From: Phialophora verrucosa
Taxonomy: Eukaryota; Ascomycota; Eurotiomycetes; Chaetothyriales; Herpotrichiellaceae
Reading direction: 5' to 3'
Length of the DNA: 64,000 bases
NCBI GenBank assembly: GCA_002099365.1
Contig: MSED01000012.1
Location: 1-64,000 of the forward strand
The position numbers were made by a program, and so were the translations under genes. Positions 21,809 through 32,413 of the stretch are shown piece by piece (positions within the stretch are counted from its first letter, which is position 1; each line of letters opens with the position of its first letter). The notes beneath the pieces were generated by a model, which saw only the letters and a list, made by a program, of their open reading frames with translations, was not told the origin of the DNA and made no database searches.

Positions 21809-21912
21809 TATATCTCCTCTTTAACTTTCTTTAGCTTTTAAATCGAGTCGCTATACGCCTATAGATAAGTAATATACTTACTATTAACTACTAGTAAAGC
21901 CCGTCTCTAATA
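21809..21912 (+). repeat. Right 104-bp direct repeat of the gag-only element
   Basis: Partner of 19923-20026. The sequence upstream of it does not match the sequence upstream of the left repeat. Confidence 0.7.
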
Positions 21913-23480
21913 ATATTATTACTAAAATATTAATTTTTTAAAAATAAATTAATTATTTATTATCGCCTTTAAAATAATATAGTATAATTTATACCTTTAG
22001 CTTAAGTAATAACCGAAATTAAAGTTATATTAAATATAATATTAAATTATTTACTTCTCTTTTAGTAATTATATTATTTAAATATACTCTCTTAAGGGCT
22101 TCTTTAACTAGTTATAAAGGTTTATATAGTTTATCTTAAGGTCTTCCGCGATAGCTAACTTAATATATTTTTAAATAAGATCTTTTAGATTAGATATCTT
22201 AACGCCCTTCGAGTCTTAACCGCTAATAATCTTAAGATAAGTATAATCCTTTTAAAATCTAGCGTATATTACCTTAGTAGTATACTATTTATATATTTAA
22301 TATATAATATTTAAAAACTACTCTTTAAGGGATAAAATAATTATCTTTACTTAATTACTAATAATTATAGCTAGTAATATAATATAAAGAGGCTAGTACT
22401 TCTTTAATAACTTCTAGAAAAAGATATATAAGGTATAGTCTTCGCCTTAATAATATAAGAATACTATCGGGAAGGTACTATTATTATTTAGTACTTTAAT
22501 AGTAATAATAATTAGTATTTAGGCTTTATTTATATTAAAGGTCGCGTTAATAAAGTAAATAGAGCTAATAATAAACTAAGTACTAGCTCTTATTAATTTA
22601 AGGTAAGAGAACTATATTTAAACTAGCTTTTTATTAATTATTATACTAAATTTATTAAGAGTTTCTTTAATATAATAATAATAAATAAACCTTATTAAAT
22701 TAAGAGTAAATAAAAGGCCTTTAATAATCTTCTTATCTTTACTATTAAGAGTCTAAAGCTTCTAAAGGTTATAATACTCTCGCTAAATAAGAGAAAGGCT
22801 TATTTTATTTATTATATTTAATATTTATTAACTAAATAAGTATAAGAGTATTAAGATATAATATATCTTTATCTATATCTTTAAGGCTTTAAACGCCTTA
22901 AGACGTTTATAATATCGTTAATATATAAAAGGGTTTAATATTAATATATAGCTCTTATAAAAGAGTAACTTAATAATAAGAATAAACCCCTTTTTAGTAC
23001 TCCTTTATTTATTAATTAACTTCTATAAGATTAAATAATATTATAAATAATTAATTTATTAAATAATTATATTACGCTTACGCTCCTTAATAATTACGCT
23101 ATCCTCTCCTCTCTTAATAGTTACTAGAAGCTTTTAAGTATTATAGGTCTTAGTACTATAGTAGGAATAAGTAAAAGTAGCCTTAAGTATAGGCTTATAG
23201 GTAGAGTTTAAGATAATAGCGTTAAAGCCTTATAAGAGGGTATACTTATTAATTCGATCTTAATATTTATTAATAGAGGTATATATCTCTTTAGTAATAG
23301 GCGCCTTTAGCTATTCGTAAGGGTATAAGTTTACTGTCTATTCGATAATAAACCGGAGGCTGTTTAGATAGTCGGTATACGCCCGCTAGAGAGGGTATTT
23401 AATAACGGAAGACATTATAGAGCTAGAAGATTAAACACTAAGGATTGTCTATATAAAGAGGCGACGACAAGGTTAAAAAT
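21913..23480. other. RIP-degraded DNA up to the gene-rich boundary
   Basis: AT-rich with stops in all frames. A minus-strand frame starting with an ATG at 23415 is readable through stops for about 120 codons (MSSVIKYPL then many TAG/TAA), so it may be the 5' end of an old coding gene, but I do not recognise it. CpA and TpG return gradually after about 23,480. Confidence 0.6.
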
Positions 23481-23581
23481 ACAGGTAATACGGTGATATA
23501 AGGTTACTTACTTATTATTTCGCAGGGACTTATATTTTATATGGTGGTGACTAATAAATGCAGGTACTTCCGGAAATTAAC

Positions 23582-23621
23582 CGAAGGGTGTGTTGTACGA
23601 AAGGTGTGTCGAAAGGTGTGT
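23582..23621 (+). repeat. Three copies of a 12-bp motif at the composition boundary
   Basis: CGAAGGGTGTGT (23582-23593), then CGAAAGGTGTGT twice in direct tandem (23598-23609 and 23610-23621). It lies just where AT-rich DNA gives way to gene-rich DNA. Confidence 0.7.
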
Positions 23622-23932
23622 CCGCATACGTTCCGAAAACTTAACAGTCTAGAAGAGGGACGACTTTTAGGCTACTACCCCGATATGGTCAGCAAGGTGA
23701 GCTAGCCCAGTCGAGTCTGAGCCGACATTGGGCCGGACGCGAGCCCGCCTGAGTAAAAGCGGCTCGAGGTCACGTGGGTCAGAAGGTAGAAGGGCGTCAA
23801 GATTCCGGTCGTGAAACAGGAAAATCTTGAAGACAAAAAAGAACAACTCATGGATACTTCGATATCGTCATGAATGGCCTCGCCACACTCTTAGAGCACC
23901 GAGGTATCAATAACTCCGCTTTCCCTTTCGCC

Positions 23933-24283
23933 TCAACGGCGAACATGTTGGCCCATAGGCATGCCCTTATCATTCCACTCCTTGAGCAGCTCCCAATCCC
24001 TCTCATCCAAAGCTGGATCATCCGTCCCGTACCTCGCAATGAGGAGTCCTGACAGACTACCACTCTCTCTGGCCGCCGTCATGCCTGGTCGTTCGCCAGG
24101 AGGGTCCACCCAGCCGTTTTCCTCGAGGATCTTGTTGCGGTTCACGATGGAGATGTCGTCGGTAAAACGCTTGAGGAAGTCCAGATTGGCCTGGTCAAAT
24201 ACACAATCTTCCGTACCGTGTAAATTGATGACCGAACAGGCTAGTTTGTGCTCGCGAATCTGTTCACCGGTATCCCCTGCCAT
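23933..24283 (-). CDS. Hypothetical protein, 116 residues
   Basis: ATG at 24283, stop at 23933. The protein is hydrophilic and acidic with no signal peptide or membrane segment. It reads like a folded globular protein rather than random translation (for example NLHGTEDCVFDQANLDFLKR). I do not recognise a family. A continuation in another frame after an unseen intron is possible, since the neighbouring frame at 23848-24063 is also open. It is the first gene-like frame to the right of the RIP-degraded block. Confidence 0.4.
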   Translation of the reverse strand: MAGDTGEQIREHKLACSVINLHGTEDCVFDQANLDFLKRFTDDISIVNRNKILEENGWVDPPGERPGMTAARESGSLSGLLIARYGTDDPALDERDWELLKEWNDKGMPMGQHVRR

Positions 24284-25718
24284 TCAGTCAGTCAGACGCA
24301 AGATATCTGTGAGATTGAAGCGACTTGCAAGTTCCTTTGGTGGACGACATTTCGCTCACGTAGGTTTACTTGATACCAAGGTTTGTTTTCATTTGGAGAG
24401 TGGGAATGAGACATGGACTGCGACCCTATATACTCCGTCTGTTCCCAGCTTCCGCCTGTTTCGTTGTCGCCAGAGAGACCATCGCTCTGCCAATCACAAG
24501 CATGCAGCATCTGCAAGTTCTTATGCAGGGTCCAAGGCGGCCAGAAGCGACCATTGCACCGCTCTCTCATCCACTCTCGACTGTCCCAGATTCGGAGCTC
24601 TATTGTGCCAACGATGGTCTCCTAATGCCCGCCAGTGCGGCCGCTAGAACAAAAGCCTTCGCACGAAGGCGTATATGCGCGTCCAGCGCCAGATTTATAA
24701 CCGCCACCACAATAGGAAACACATGTATAAAGATGGCCGGTGGTCAACAAACGAAAGCACGCACGACGCTGTCGACAAGGAGAACTCCAACCAGTTGATC
24801 CATTCTTATTGTCGTTCCACACGGAGTACCGTTTGAGGATACTGTACTAAAGCCCCGCTGGTATCCTCGATCTCGGGCCCCGTTCCGCACAGCCTGGCGA
24901 CGAGATGTGGCTTGTCCAACGATGTCCAATTCTCGTCGTGCTCCGTCTTTCAATCGTACAGTACTCGCGGACCACGGCTGTGGCTCAGTGGATGGACCTG
25001 GAGACAGATCGTGGGGAGGAGAAGACACTCCGACCACAGGAGCAAGCCCCTGTGAGTATGTGGGTGAGGGTTCATGAATGCTAGGTGTTCGATAACCTTC
25101 GAGTTACCGCCAAATAGAGAGCAGATTCAGAGGTTGGCTGGTACTGTATGTATGGACAGAGGATTTCGGGAGATTAGAGTGGTTTATGCCGTTTTATTTT
25201 TCGTCTGCAACTGATTGCAGTAGAGAGGACTGCACCACGGGCAAGACTGCAAAGACCAGATTGTGAGAATGTGTATGTGATTGAGGTTTGTTTAACGTGC
25301 TCTTCTGGTTTCTGCCCTCATGAGGATTAGCATCCACGATTAGGCATGGAGTGCTGCGAAAGTTTCCATTACCGTAGCTAGCATTCTTCAAGCCCACCCA
25401 TCCGAAATCTGTAAAGGCAATATGCTCCACCACCTCTTTGGGCCCAGCGTCGGCAATCCCAAACGGTATATTCCCAACCCATGCCCATCAAGCAGCTTTA
25501 CCACCTGCCAGAAATGTAGTCCTTACACTCTCCTCGCCATGCCATGCCAAAACGATCACACTGTCCACCAATGCCGAAGCTCGCGTATCATGCTGGGGAT
25601 TAACTGAAGGCACTGCGGCGCAGTCCTTCCTTCATCCGGGTGTGCCTCACCATTTGTGCGGTAAGTTCGCCAACTCGCTATGCAGCAGATACAGATACTG
25701 TTGTCGATTGTGGTGTCC
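24284..25718. other. Intergenic, no supportable gene
   Basis: Ordinary base composition. Several frames of 60-230 codons exist on both strands, but they overlap each other, have no recognisable domain and many start at non-ATG codons. I see no RNA gene here. Confidence 0.5.
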
Positions 25719-26351
25719 CTACTCCTTTTGTTCAGGCTCGTTTTGGCTCTCCGGCTTTTGCTTGATGGTCCAACCGTTTAGATGGCCAGTGCCAGCGGTC
25801 AGGTAGGTCGCAAATGATAACCAGGCTAGGTATGGCGCCATCAGGTACGCGGCCGTGCTGTCGACCTTGTTCCAGACATAAGTCATGTAGCCCACCGTGC
25901 CCGTCAAGGCCACAATGTCGAGCATAGCCTCGATGGGTCTGCCCAAGCCGAAGAACAACGGCATCCACACGAGGTTCAACCCCAGCTGTAGCGTATAGAG
26001 TGTTGCACCCCTTCTAGTATTCTCGACGGTCTGGGGGTTCATGCTTGCCATGCCAATGGTCCAGACTCTATGGGCTGCATATCCCATCAACAGGTACAGA
26101 GTGGACCAAGCGGGCGCAAACACCCAAGGTGGTGGTCTGAAGGGAGGTTGTTTCAAGGCCCGGTACTGTTCTTGTGTGCTTCGAAACGTCCCTAGCTCTT
26201 TTGCAGCCGGGTCTGAGCGTTTCTTTGGGCCGAGGTTTCCAGGCTGCGACACCAATCCTGAGCCTAGGCCCAGTCCGAGGGGAAGGAGGATCGAGATGGG
26301 CGCATTGGAGAAGATAGACGCAGGCAGCGTCAGGCCTGGAACATAAGCCAT
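25719..26351 (-). CDS. TspO/MBR (translocator protein) family membrane protein
   Basis: 210 residues from the ATG at 26351. The frame stays open to 26495 but has no further ATG, and this start lies just before the first membrane segment. TspO proteins are five-helix membrane proteins of mitochondria or bacteria that bind porphyrins and cholesterol. Here the family appears as a hydrophobic N-terminal segment, then ALKQPPFRPPPWVFAPAWST and the helices around YLLMGYAAHRVW, GLNLVWMPLFFGLGRP and YLAWLSFATYLTAGTGHLN. The Pro-Pro-x-W-x-F-x-P-x-W signature and the Trp/Asn-rich fourth helix are typical. A Lys/Glu/Gln-rich hydrophilic tail follows. It is read leftward, the same direction as the ZIP gene upstream of it. 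Confidence 0.88.
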   Translation of the reverse strand: MAYVPGLTLPASIFSNAPISILLPLGLGLGSGLVSQPGNLGPKKRSDPAAKELGTFRSTQEQYRALKQPPFRPPPWVFAPAWSTLYLLMGYAAHRVWTIGMASMNPQTVENTRRGATLYTLQLGLNLVWMPLFFGLGRPIEAMLDIVALTGTVGYMTYVWNKVDSTAAYLMAPYLAWLSFATYLTAGTGHLNGWTIKQKPESQNEPEQKE

Positions 26352-26800
26352 CGCTATAGTTGGCGTGATTCCCGAGGGGTTAGTTGCGGAAGCTGGAGAG
26401 GATTCCGACCTTCTACACAGCGAGACGCGCTGATGAAGGGCAGGACTGCGCCTATGTAGGTCGACGAGAACAGTCAGAAGATCATCTGGAGACACGAATA
26501 GTTGGGATCAGATGAGCCGCGCAGAATGGTTGTCCATCATGTGATATCTCGGTCGCTTCGGGTCCAGAGATGCCAACCAGATGCAGCTGCAGGGATGACG
26601 CACTCTATCGGCTAGGGCGCAGCCTCGCCTTCTCAGCCTTTTGCATATTTGCGCCCTGTACAGAGGATATGGAACTCCATACTCGTACTCCGATATCAAA
26701 GGTCTAGCGCTCAAGAAACACACCCTGTGGAAGTACTTACGCAAGCTGAGTAAAATTAAATGATTTGAAATATTTGAAATGGTCTATCGCTCGTCGTCGC
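26352..26800. other. Intergenic between the TspO and ZIP genes
   Basis: 449 bp holding the promoter and leader of the TspO gene and the 3' end of the ZIP gene. No other gene is supportable. Confidence 0.55.
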
Positions 26801-28183
26801 CTATGCCCAGGCTCCTACTGCACTCATCAACAGCCCGCCGAGGGTTACGGCTAAACAAGCCTCAATCCTCCGTCTGCCTTTCAAACTTTCATAGCTTTTC
26901 TCGCTGAGAAAATCTTCGGCAATGAGCTGCACCAGTCCCGCAAAAAGCAACAACCCGCTGCTGATTGCATTTGTAATGCCTACCATCAACAGCCCAACCT
27001 TGCTTGCCGGATCGTACAGCGAGTGCAAAAAGATCCCCAATGCCTGACCCACGGGCGTAGTTATGCCGTAGGCCAGGGACATCAACCATGGCTTGGGTGA
27101 GCCTGCGTCGAAAAGCACAGGGATCAGCGCCGCTATGCGCGAGCCTAGTGCAAACCCTTCGAAGGTTTGATGAAAGCAGATTGCAATGAGCAAGACGACA
27201 AATTGCGTACCCTGCGCGACGGACACGGCCATACCGATGAAGATACTGTGGAAGAGGATTCCGGCCTCTAGGAGAAGGCATTGGAGAAAGAGTCGCTGTG
27301 GGTTCTGCTCATCACGACCGTGAGGGTGGTGGTGGTCATTTTCGTGTTGGGAGATCTTGCGCCGGTGTGGATTGCTCAACGTTGCAGATTCGTCCGCCAC
27401 AGGATCCAGATCGTCCAGGTCCAGGTCCGAATCGCTGTCGGTAGAATTGCGAGGTTTCGGTGACGCATCTGTGTATGGCGCTGTCGGGGCCTGCAGGTTG
27501 TTCAGAGGAACGTGCCCGTTCGCATGACTTGATGATCCTGTTCGATTGTGCGATGCCTCCGGTATCCTTTCCCACTCTGTGGAATGGCTGTGGCCGGCGC
27601 CTTTGCTCGCGAACCACATTTCAATCCCCACCACCATGAATACCGCTAGCATTGCGATCAACCCCGGCATTTGAGGATATGTCCGTGTCCAGAAGTCGGG
27701 TAGACATGGGTCGGTCATGGATATGAACGCGGTGGGGAGCAGATGTATGAATGCGGTCGCGAGGAGGACACCTGTACCGAAGTGTCGGGAGAGGAAGAGA
27801 AAGCGATGCGGAATCGGGAGTTCAGGAAAGCGGCGGGCAATGACGGGAAAGGAGCATGCTATAGAACCATTAATAAATACTCGCTCAATCCTTGCTCGTT
27901 GGCGTACCCAAGGTGCTCAGGGTGAGGATGAGGAAGAGCGCAAAGACGTGGATTCCCAGATTGTAGGCGCCATGTCTTCCCACCGTTCCGCATGCTGGCT
28001 TCGCCGGGGCATCTTGTCGTCGCTGGAGTTCAGCTTGGAGAACGTCAAGGGAGACTCGGCTCAAGAGTAGGCCATGGTCATCTGTTCCTAATCGTCAGTC
28101 GCTGGACTGGTCGAAGGTACAAGGACACCGCAAACAGATCTCGACATACCTCGAGTGGAGAGTCCAAGGGACTCTGAATGCAT
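26801..28183 (-). CDS. ZIP family zinc (metal) transporter, 3 exons
   Basis: Exons 28183-28150, 28087-27908 and 27858-26801, joined by introns of 62 nt (GTATGT...TTAG) and 49 nt (GTACGC...ATAG), give 423 residues in one frame. Without the two small exons the protein would lack its first helices, so this model is preferred. ZIP carriers move zinc or iron into the cytosol. Visible family features are STLACSFPVIARR and HFGTGVLLATAFIHLLPTAF in the N-terminal helices, a long cytosolic loop with a His-rich metal-binding run (HENDHHHPHGRD), then helix 4 with HSIFIGMAVSV and helix 5 with HQTFEGFALGSRI, which carry the conserved His and Glu of the transport site. Three more helices end the protein (SAVGAWA). 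It is most likely a plasma-membrane fungal Zrt-type transporter. Confidence 0.9.
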
Positions 28184-28660
28184 CACTCGTGCGTATCTCC
28201 TGTTCGGTTACAGACCTGTCCATAAACGAGGCGAGAGTGCTCTTGTTAACTTAGCATGCAACGCATTGGGATGGCCATCTGCCCTTTACACAGCCATATC
28301 TCACTCGGAACAATTGGAAGGGGTCGCACGCTGACGAAGGCATGCAGGGGGAGAGCGTGGAGCCAAGCCGGCGTGCCGGGCATGCCGAACATACATACTA
28401 CGGAGTACGGAGTATGCACCGACAACATTCAACAACAAACAAGGTTCCAAGAAATATGTTCGATATGAAAGTTAGAGGAAATATTCTCTTCTGTGAGTCT
28501 GCAAGGTCTTGTATTTCCGGGTGAATCACTGGTAGCATCTATGCAGGGCTGAAATGCTCAAATTTGGGTATTTACCTCAGTCACCACCAACCCCCTGCTA
28601 TCAAGTATCATTTCTAATGGGATAGCATATCAAGTGTGACTCAATCCCGGTCCATCCCCA
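28184..28660. other. Intergenic, upstream of the ZIP gene
   Basis: 477 bp with no gene. It contains a short TACGGAGTACGGAGTA-type repeat (about 28399-28414). Confidence 0.5.
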
Positions 28661-29314
28661 TCACAGTACTCCCATTTCTATCCGTTGGGAATTCGTTGGG
28701 ATATTCAATCGGGGCTTCCTTCTCAGACAATCACTGACAAGGTATTGGTACGCGTCTCTGAGTTGCTCTAGCCCCAGCGTGGGCTCGTCTACAACTGGTC
28801 TGATCTGAAGGCCCTTAATCGCCCTCTTCGTCTCCTCGAACTGCACTCTGCCGTCGATGGTGCTAGGATCCTCGACCTCAACAATGATATCGAAGCCATT
28901 TCAGTTCGGCGTCAACATTCTGGCAGCGAATCCCCAGTCCTTGTAGTTCGCAACGTCGCCGTTACCGAGTCATTTCAGAGGGTCGAATTTCCAGTTCGAA
29001 GATGTAGTTGCAACAACAGTAGCTCCGGTGGAGACAGCAAACTGTGAGATCAGGGCTATCAGCTGCATTGAAATCACGGGTGCGCAACCACATCCTTGAA
29101 GTAGGGCAGTTCAACCAGCTTCTGGATGAACTCGTTCGGTTCCCGATGACAGAAGCCGCCTCAGCATGTCCTGACTGACCTCAGGTCGCGGGTGTGGGTC
29201 TGGTGATTCCACGCGCAACCAGCCTTTGCCAAACATACTGCAACTATATTGCGGCGCCAAAATCGTGACCAGTCCATGTCCGAATGGTCGTGTGGAAGAC
29301 CCCAGACCGATCAA
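28661..29314 (-). pseudogene. Zinc-type alcohol dehydrogenase (MDR superfamily) pseudogene
   Basis: Fragments of a medium-chain dehydrogenase/reductase follow in the right order but in shifting frames and with stops: a substrate-domain piece (FGHGLVTILAPQYS), the cofactor-domain strand GATVVATTSS, then the segment around GFDIIVEVEDPSTI, and finally the C-terminus VQFEETKRAIKGLQIRPVVD...LEQLRDAYQYLV. The first 120 or so residues are missing, and about 45 residues are absent between the PSTI segment and the VQFEE segment. The gene is dead. Its truncated 5' end lies only 18 bp from the 3' end of the neighbouring hydrolase gene. Confidence 0.78.
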
Positions 29315-29331
29315 GGAGGCAGAGCTCGCGC

Positions 29332-30426
29332 TTATGTGGCAGCCTTCGCTATCGTGTGAGTGATCCAGTCGCTGATAAACCGGTGGATCTCCTCGTTGTT
29401 CTTCTCAATTGCCAAAAGATGGCCATTGCCGCGAATGCCTTTGTCGGCAAGGTACACATGCTCCACAGGCACGCCGGCTTCCTGCAAGAACAGCACTGTG
29501 AGGTGGTCGTAGGTCGCATGGTATGAAGCTTCCGCTGTCACCACCAAAACGGGCACACCAGCCAGGTTACGTAGCTTGGGTGCTGGCGCCTTGAGCCGCG
29601 CGCCGTCGAAAAAACCATCCTCTCCGATCTTGCTCGAGCCTTGCGTAAACTCCAATCGTTTCGCGCTGGCCGGCAGTGGAGGATCGTAAGTCAACGGAGT
29701 CGAGGTGATGCCAAATGGACGCACGAAAGTGCCGGCTTTTGTCCCCTGGGTTCGGACGTAGAATAGGGGCAAGCCGGGGTAGATGAAGGGAGGCCCATTT
29801 GGCTCCAGAGCCACAATGCCGCGCACCATGCCTGGACATTCGTCTGCAATGTGCCAGCCTATAGGTCCTGACTGGGAGTGTGTGACGAGGAAGGCGGGTC
29901 CAGTACGAGCAAAGAGGTCCTTTGCGAGGGGACGAAAAGACCTCTCCACATCTTTATATTTTGCCAGATGACCGACTTGGCTGGCGTAAAAGGCATCAAA
30001 GATGGGATCGCCTTTCTTTCCCGAGCCCGGCCACTGCGTAAGCAGATTTGCCTGCGGGAACGAGTCGTGCGGAGGCGAGGTGAAGCACTCTTCCAGTTCT
30101 TCTACCGTGTAGTGGGTGAGATCGCCCAGGTCGTCGGCATGGTAGCGAGACCTGCCGACGCCGGGCTGGTCAATGACATAGCATTCCCATCCCTCTTGTG
30201 CCTGCAGGAAGGCCAGCCCCGGTCGGCCATCTGGCGTGGCTTCCCAGTGAGTACCTGTCTGCGCTGCTCCATGGATAAAGATGATGGCGGGGCGATTGTC
30301 GACCTTTCTGCCGTACCGACGCACGCAGATTTGGCCGGTCATGTGTGTGCCTCGATCGTCTTGGATGTACTTCCCACCGACGTAGAAAACGTCACACATC
30401 TCGCCGAGCCGCGCGCTGGGTTCCAT
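29332..30426 (-). CDS. Alpha/beta hydrolase
   Basis: 364 residues, ATG at 30426. The alpha/beta hydrolase fold is shown by the strand and oxyanion motif PAIIFIHGAAQTGTHWE (46-62), the strand before helix B (CYVIDQPGVGRS, 82-93), a nucleophile elbow THSQS with Ser184 as likely nucleophile, and a late His in GNGHLLAIE as the third catalytic residue. The acid is probably within VPVLVVTAEAS. The substrate is unknown. The protein lacks a signal peptide, so it is probably intracellular. It resembles fungal esterase-like hydrolases with a small lid between residues 95 and 165. Confidence 0.85.
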   Translation of the reverse strand: MEPSARLGEMCDVFYVGGKYIQDDRGTHMTGQICVRRYGRKVDNRPAIIFIHGAAQTGTHWEATPDGRPGLAFLQAQEGWECYVIDQPGVGRSRYHADDLGDLTHYTVEELEECFTSPPHDSFPQANLLTQWPGSGKKGDPIFDAFYASQVGHLAKYKDVERSFRPLAKDLFARTGPAFLVTHSQSGPIGWHIADECPGMVRGIVALEPNGPPFIYPGLPLFYVRTQGTKAGTFVRPFGITSTPLTYDPPLPASAKRLEFTQGSSKIGEDGFFDGARLKAPAPKLRNLAGVPVLVVTAEASYHATYDHLTVLFLQEAGVPVEHVYLADKGIRGNGHLLAIEKNNEEIHRFISDWITHTIAKAAT

Positions 30427-31684
30427 GGCTGAAGAAATGTGAGGAAATCAAAGAAACACAGTCTTGCTTGGAGGATTTCAAGTCCAAGGAAGGCTATATT
30501 CGCCTTGGATTCGGCGACTTTCCGGCGGGGATCGAGTCTTTTACCTTGGTTCACGCAAGATGCCATCCTCTCACACCCATGATTCTATGTAGGTGGAGAA
30601 ATTAATACCCACTTATAAAGGAATGTACGAATTGGATGTTGTCCAAAGGAAATAGAATACGTTCTCCTCAGTTCTGGATCATCTTCCACCATATCTTCAA
30701 CTTGTCATTTCTTGCCTCAAGATGCCAATTTACGCCTTGATTACTTGAATACTAAACTGAGGGACCAGCTCCTATTTGATCCCCTCGCTAGGCATGGTGC
30801 TAGATGCGTCGGGACCGAACCACATCCATTGCTTTGCGGCGTCTGGGTTGACTCGTGTTCTTACCGATCTGTGGCGTTCTTGATATTTGAACCCTGCACG
30901 CTTATGCACTTGATGGAGCACCTCCACGCACACTATCAATCGCGTTTGGCACTCTGGGCCTGTGCATGATTGACTACAAATGCTGCATTTGTCTCGATCG
31001 AAGTCAAGAGTGGGCGCAGGAGACCGGGCTGTGATACTGTTGACCTTGAAGTTCATATTGGCGTGGTAACTTGTCCTAGGAATGTATCCATTTTGAATGC
31101 TCCAGGATTCGGCAGGCGGTATTTGGGTTGGACTTCATCCGCGCAGAGGTTCGAAACGGTTCGGACAGTTGCCCACGGACGAAGCCGGTATGTTAATTGA
31201 AGTTGACTTGTCCATGGGATAGGGGGGCGTGCATTTATGGTTGTGTGGATTAGGAGATGAATCAATCATCTGTACCGTTGTGCGAAGTGTCCCTAGGCCT
31301 TGTCAATAGCAAGCCACGCCAGACCGGACGAAAGGGTACGTGTTTCCCGGTTACTTCCCTAACAGACCGGAAGGCAGAATCGAGGATCTCCAGTAAATGT
31401 CTGTTTATTTTTAGTCTTCTTAGGCTGCTGTATGAGAGGACTGGGAATAATTTGTGTTCGGCCGCATCATCGCAATCGAAGCGCGTTCGAAGTACTCGAA
31501 ACTCGAAACTTGAGGTTGACTGGATCTGATTCAATTCGTGTCTCCATCCTGAGTCTAGCCGTGGCTTTTACTGTTCCTAAGCTCAGACCCCTTGCCGGTT
31601 CCTTTACTCTCGTTACACCTGTACCATAGTCATTCGTTTCCAGCAGGATGCGCTGCGCCTTTTCTACCGTACGTAGGTGACGGC
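30427..31684. other. Intergenic, no supportable gene
   Basis: 1.26 kb of normal composition. Short frames on both strands (up to 94 codons) show no domain, and I see no tRNA-like structure. Confidence 0.5.
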
Positions 31685-32413
31685 TCATTTCGTGGGGACA
31701 CCCTCCGCCTGCTTCGCCACATCACTCGCGATCTGCTCCTTGTCGTTGTCACCAAGCTCCTCTCGTCCCTCTTCGAAGACTTTGTCAAAGTCATACTCGC
31801 CCCATCTGATGGTAGGGTTCAATCCAGCGAACTTCCACTCGCCATCGACCTTCTTGTACCAATGCTGGTTGCTACTGTGGGCATGTCCCTTGACCAGGAC
31901 CTTGCTCCTCGTCTCGTCGGTATACTTCTGGTGGGGGACTCGGAGTTGATGGTATCCGATGATTTCCGTGTCGGAGACCTTCTCCCACGTGGACGCGCCG
32001 CAGAAGTGCTGGGTCATCAGCCGGGGGTCACCCAGGACCTTGGGGTCGGAGATCATGGTGATGAAGTCGTCGGCGGGCATGGCCTCCCAGAGTTTGTTCA
32101 GGAAGGAGCGGTAATCGATGCGGACGGTGGGGGCCACGATCTTGCGTAGGCGAGGCCAGTCCTGCAGGGCACGTTCGCGGTGAGTCGAGGGTGAAATGTA
32201 GGTTAAGGCCTGGGTGGAAACGTACCTTGGAGTCGTAGCTCTCGGCCCATTCCCAGTACGCTCTGAGACAGCCTTGGTAGTCTATCCCTCGTTGTAAAGG
32301 GGCGCATGTCAGCTTCACGGCACGCGAAATGGACGTTGAACAAAGCAGGACCTCAATTGAGAAGCACAAGAACACTGACCTTCCCACGAGATGAGTTTGC
32401 TCTTTGATGCCAT
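31685..32413 (-). CDS. Scytalone dehydratase, DHN-melanin biosynthesis, 3 exons
   Basis: Exons 32413-32380, 32281-32226 and 32161-31685, with introns of 98 nt (GTCAGT...ATAG) and 64 nt (GTACGT...GCAG), give 188 residues in frame. The enzyme dehydrates scytalone to 1,3,8-trihydroxynaphthalene and vermelone to 1,8-DHN. The family is clear from EWAESYDSKDWPRLRKIVAP, RIDYRSFLNKLWEAMP, the TQHF and RVPHQKYTD segments carrying the active-site His pair, GHAHSSNQHWYKK and WKFAGLNPTIRW. Length fits the family (about 170-190). No polyketide synthase or THN reductase clearly belonging to the pathway lies in the window; the SDR at 37220 is of a different (Gre2/DFR) type. Confidence 0.95.

Larger units (their letters stand above)
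19923..21912 (+). mobile_element. RIP-decayed short element with only a gag: candidate non-autonomous LTR element
   Basis: Two direct repeats of equal length (104 bp: 19923-20026 and 21809-21912) enclose 1.78 kb. Both repeats now begin TA and end TA, which could be TG...CA after RIP. The interior contains a gag-like frame with a decayed zinc knuckle and no trace of polymerase or integrase. A purine run GAGAGGGGGG near 21735 could be a polypurine tract, which would mean the right LTR is longer than the 104 bp matched. No target duplication was found. The classification is an inference. Confidence 0.5.

Noticed and set aside
23050..23415. The first gene of a Starship-type element (tyrosine recombinase) at the RIP boundary
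   Set aside because: The readable fragment showed no recombinase motifs, and RIP has removed too much to decide. Kept only as an unidentified old gene start.
29878..30432. A 184-codon frame on the plus strand opposite to the alpha/beta hydrolase
   Set aside because: It mirrors conserved hydrolase codons and has no family features or credible start.
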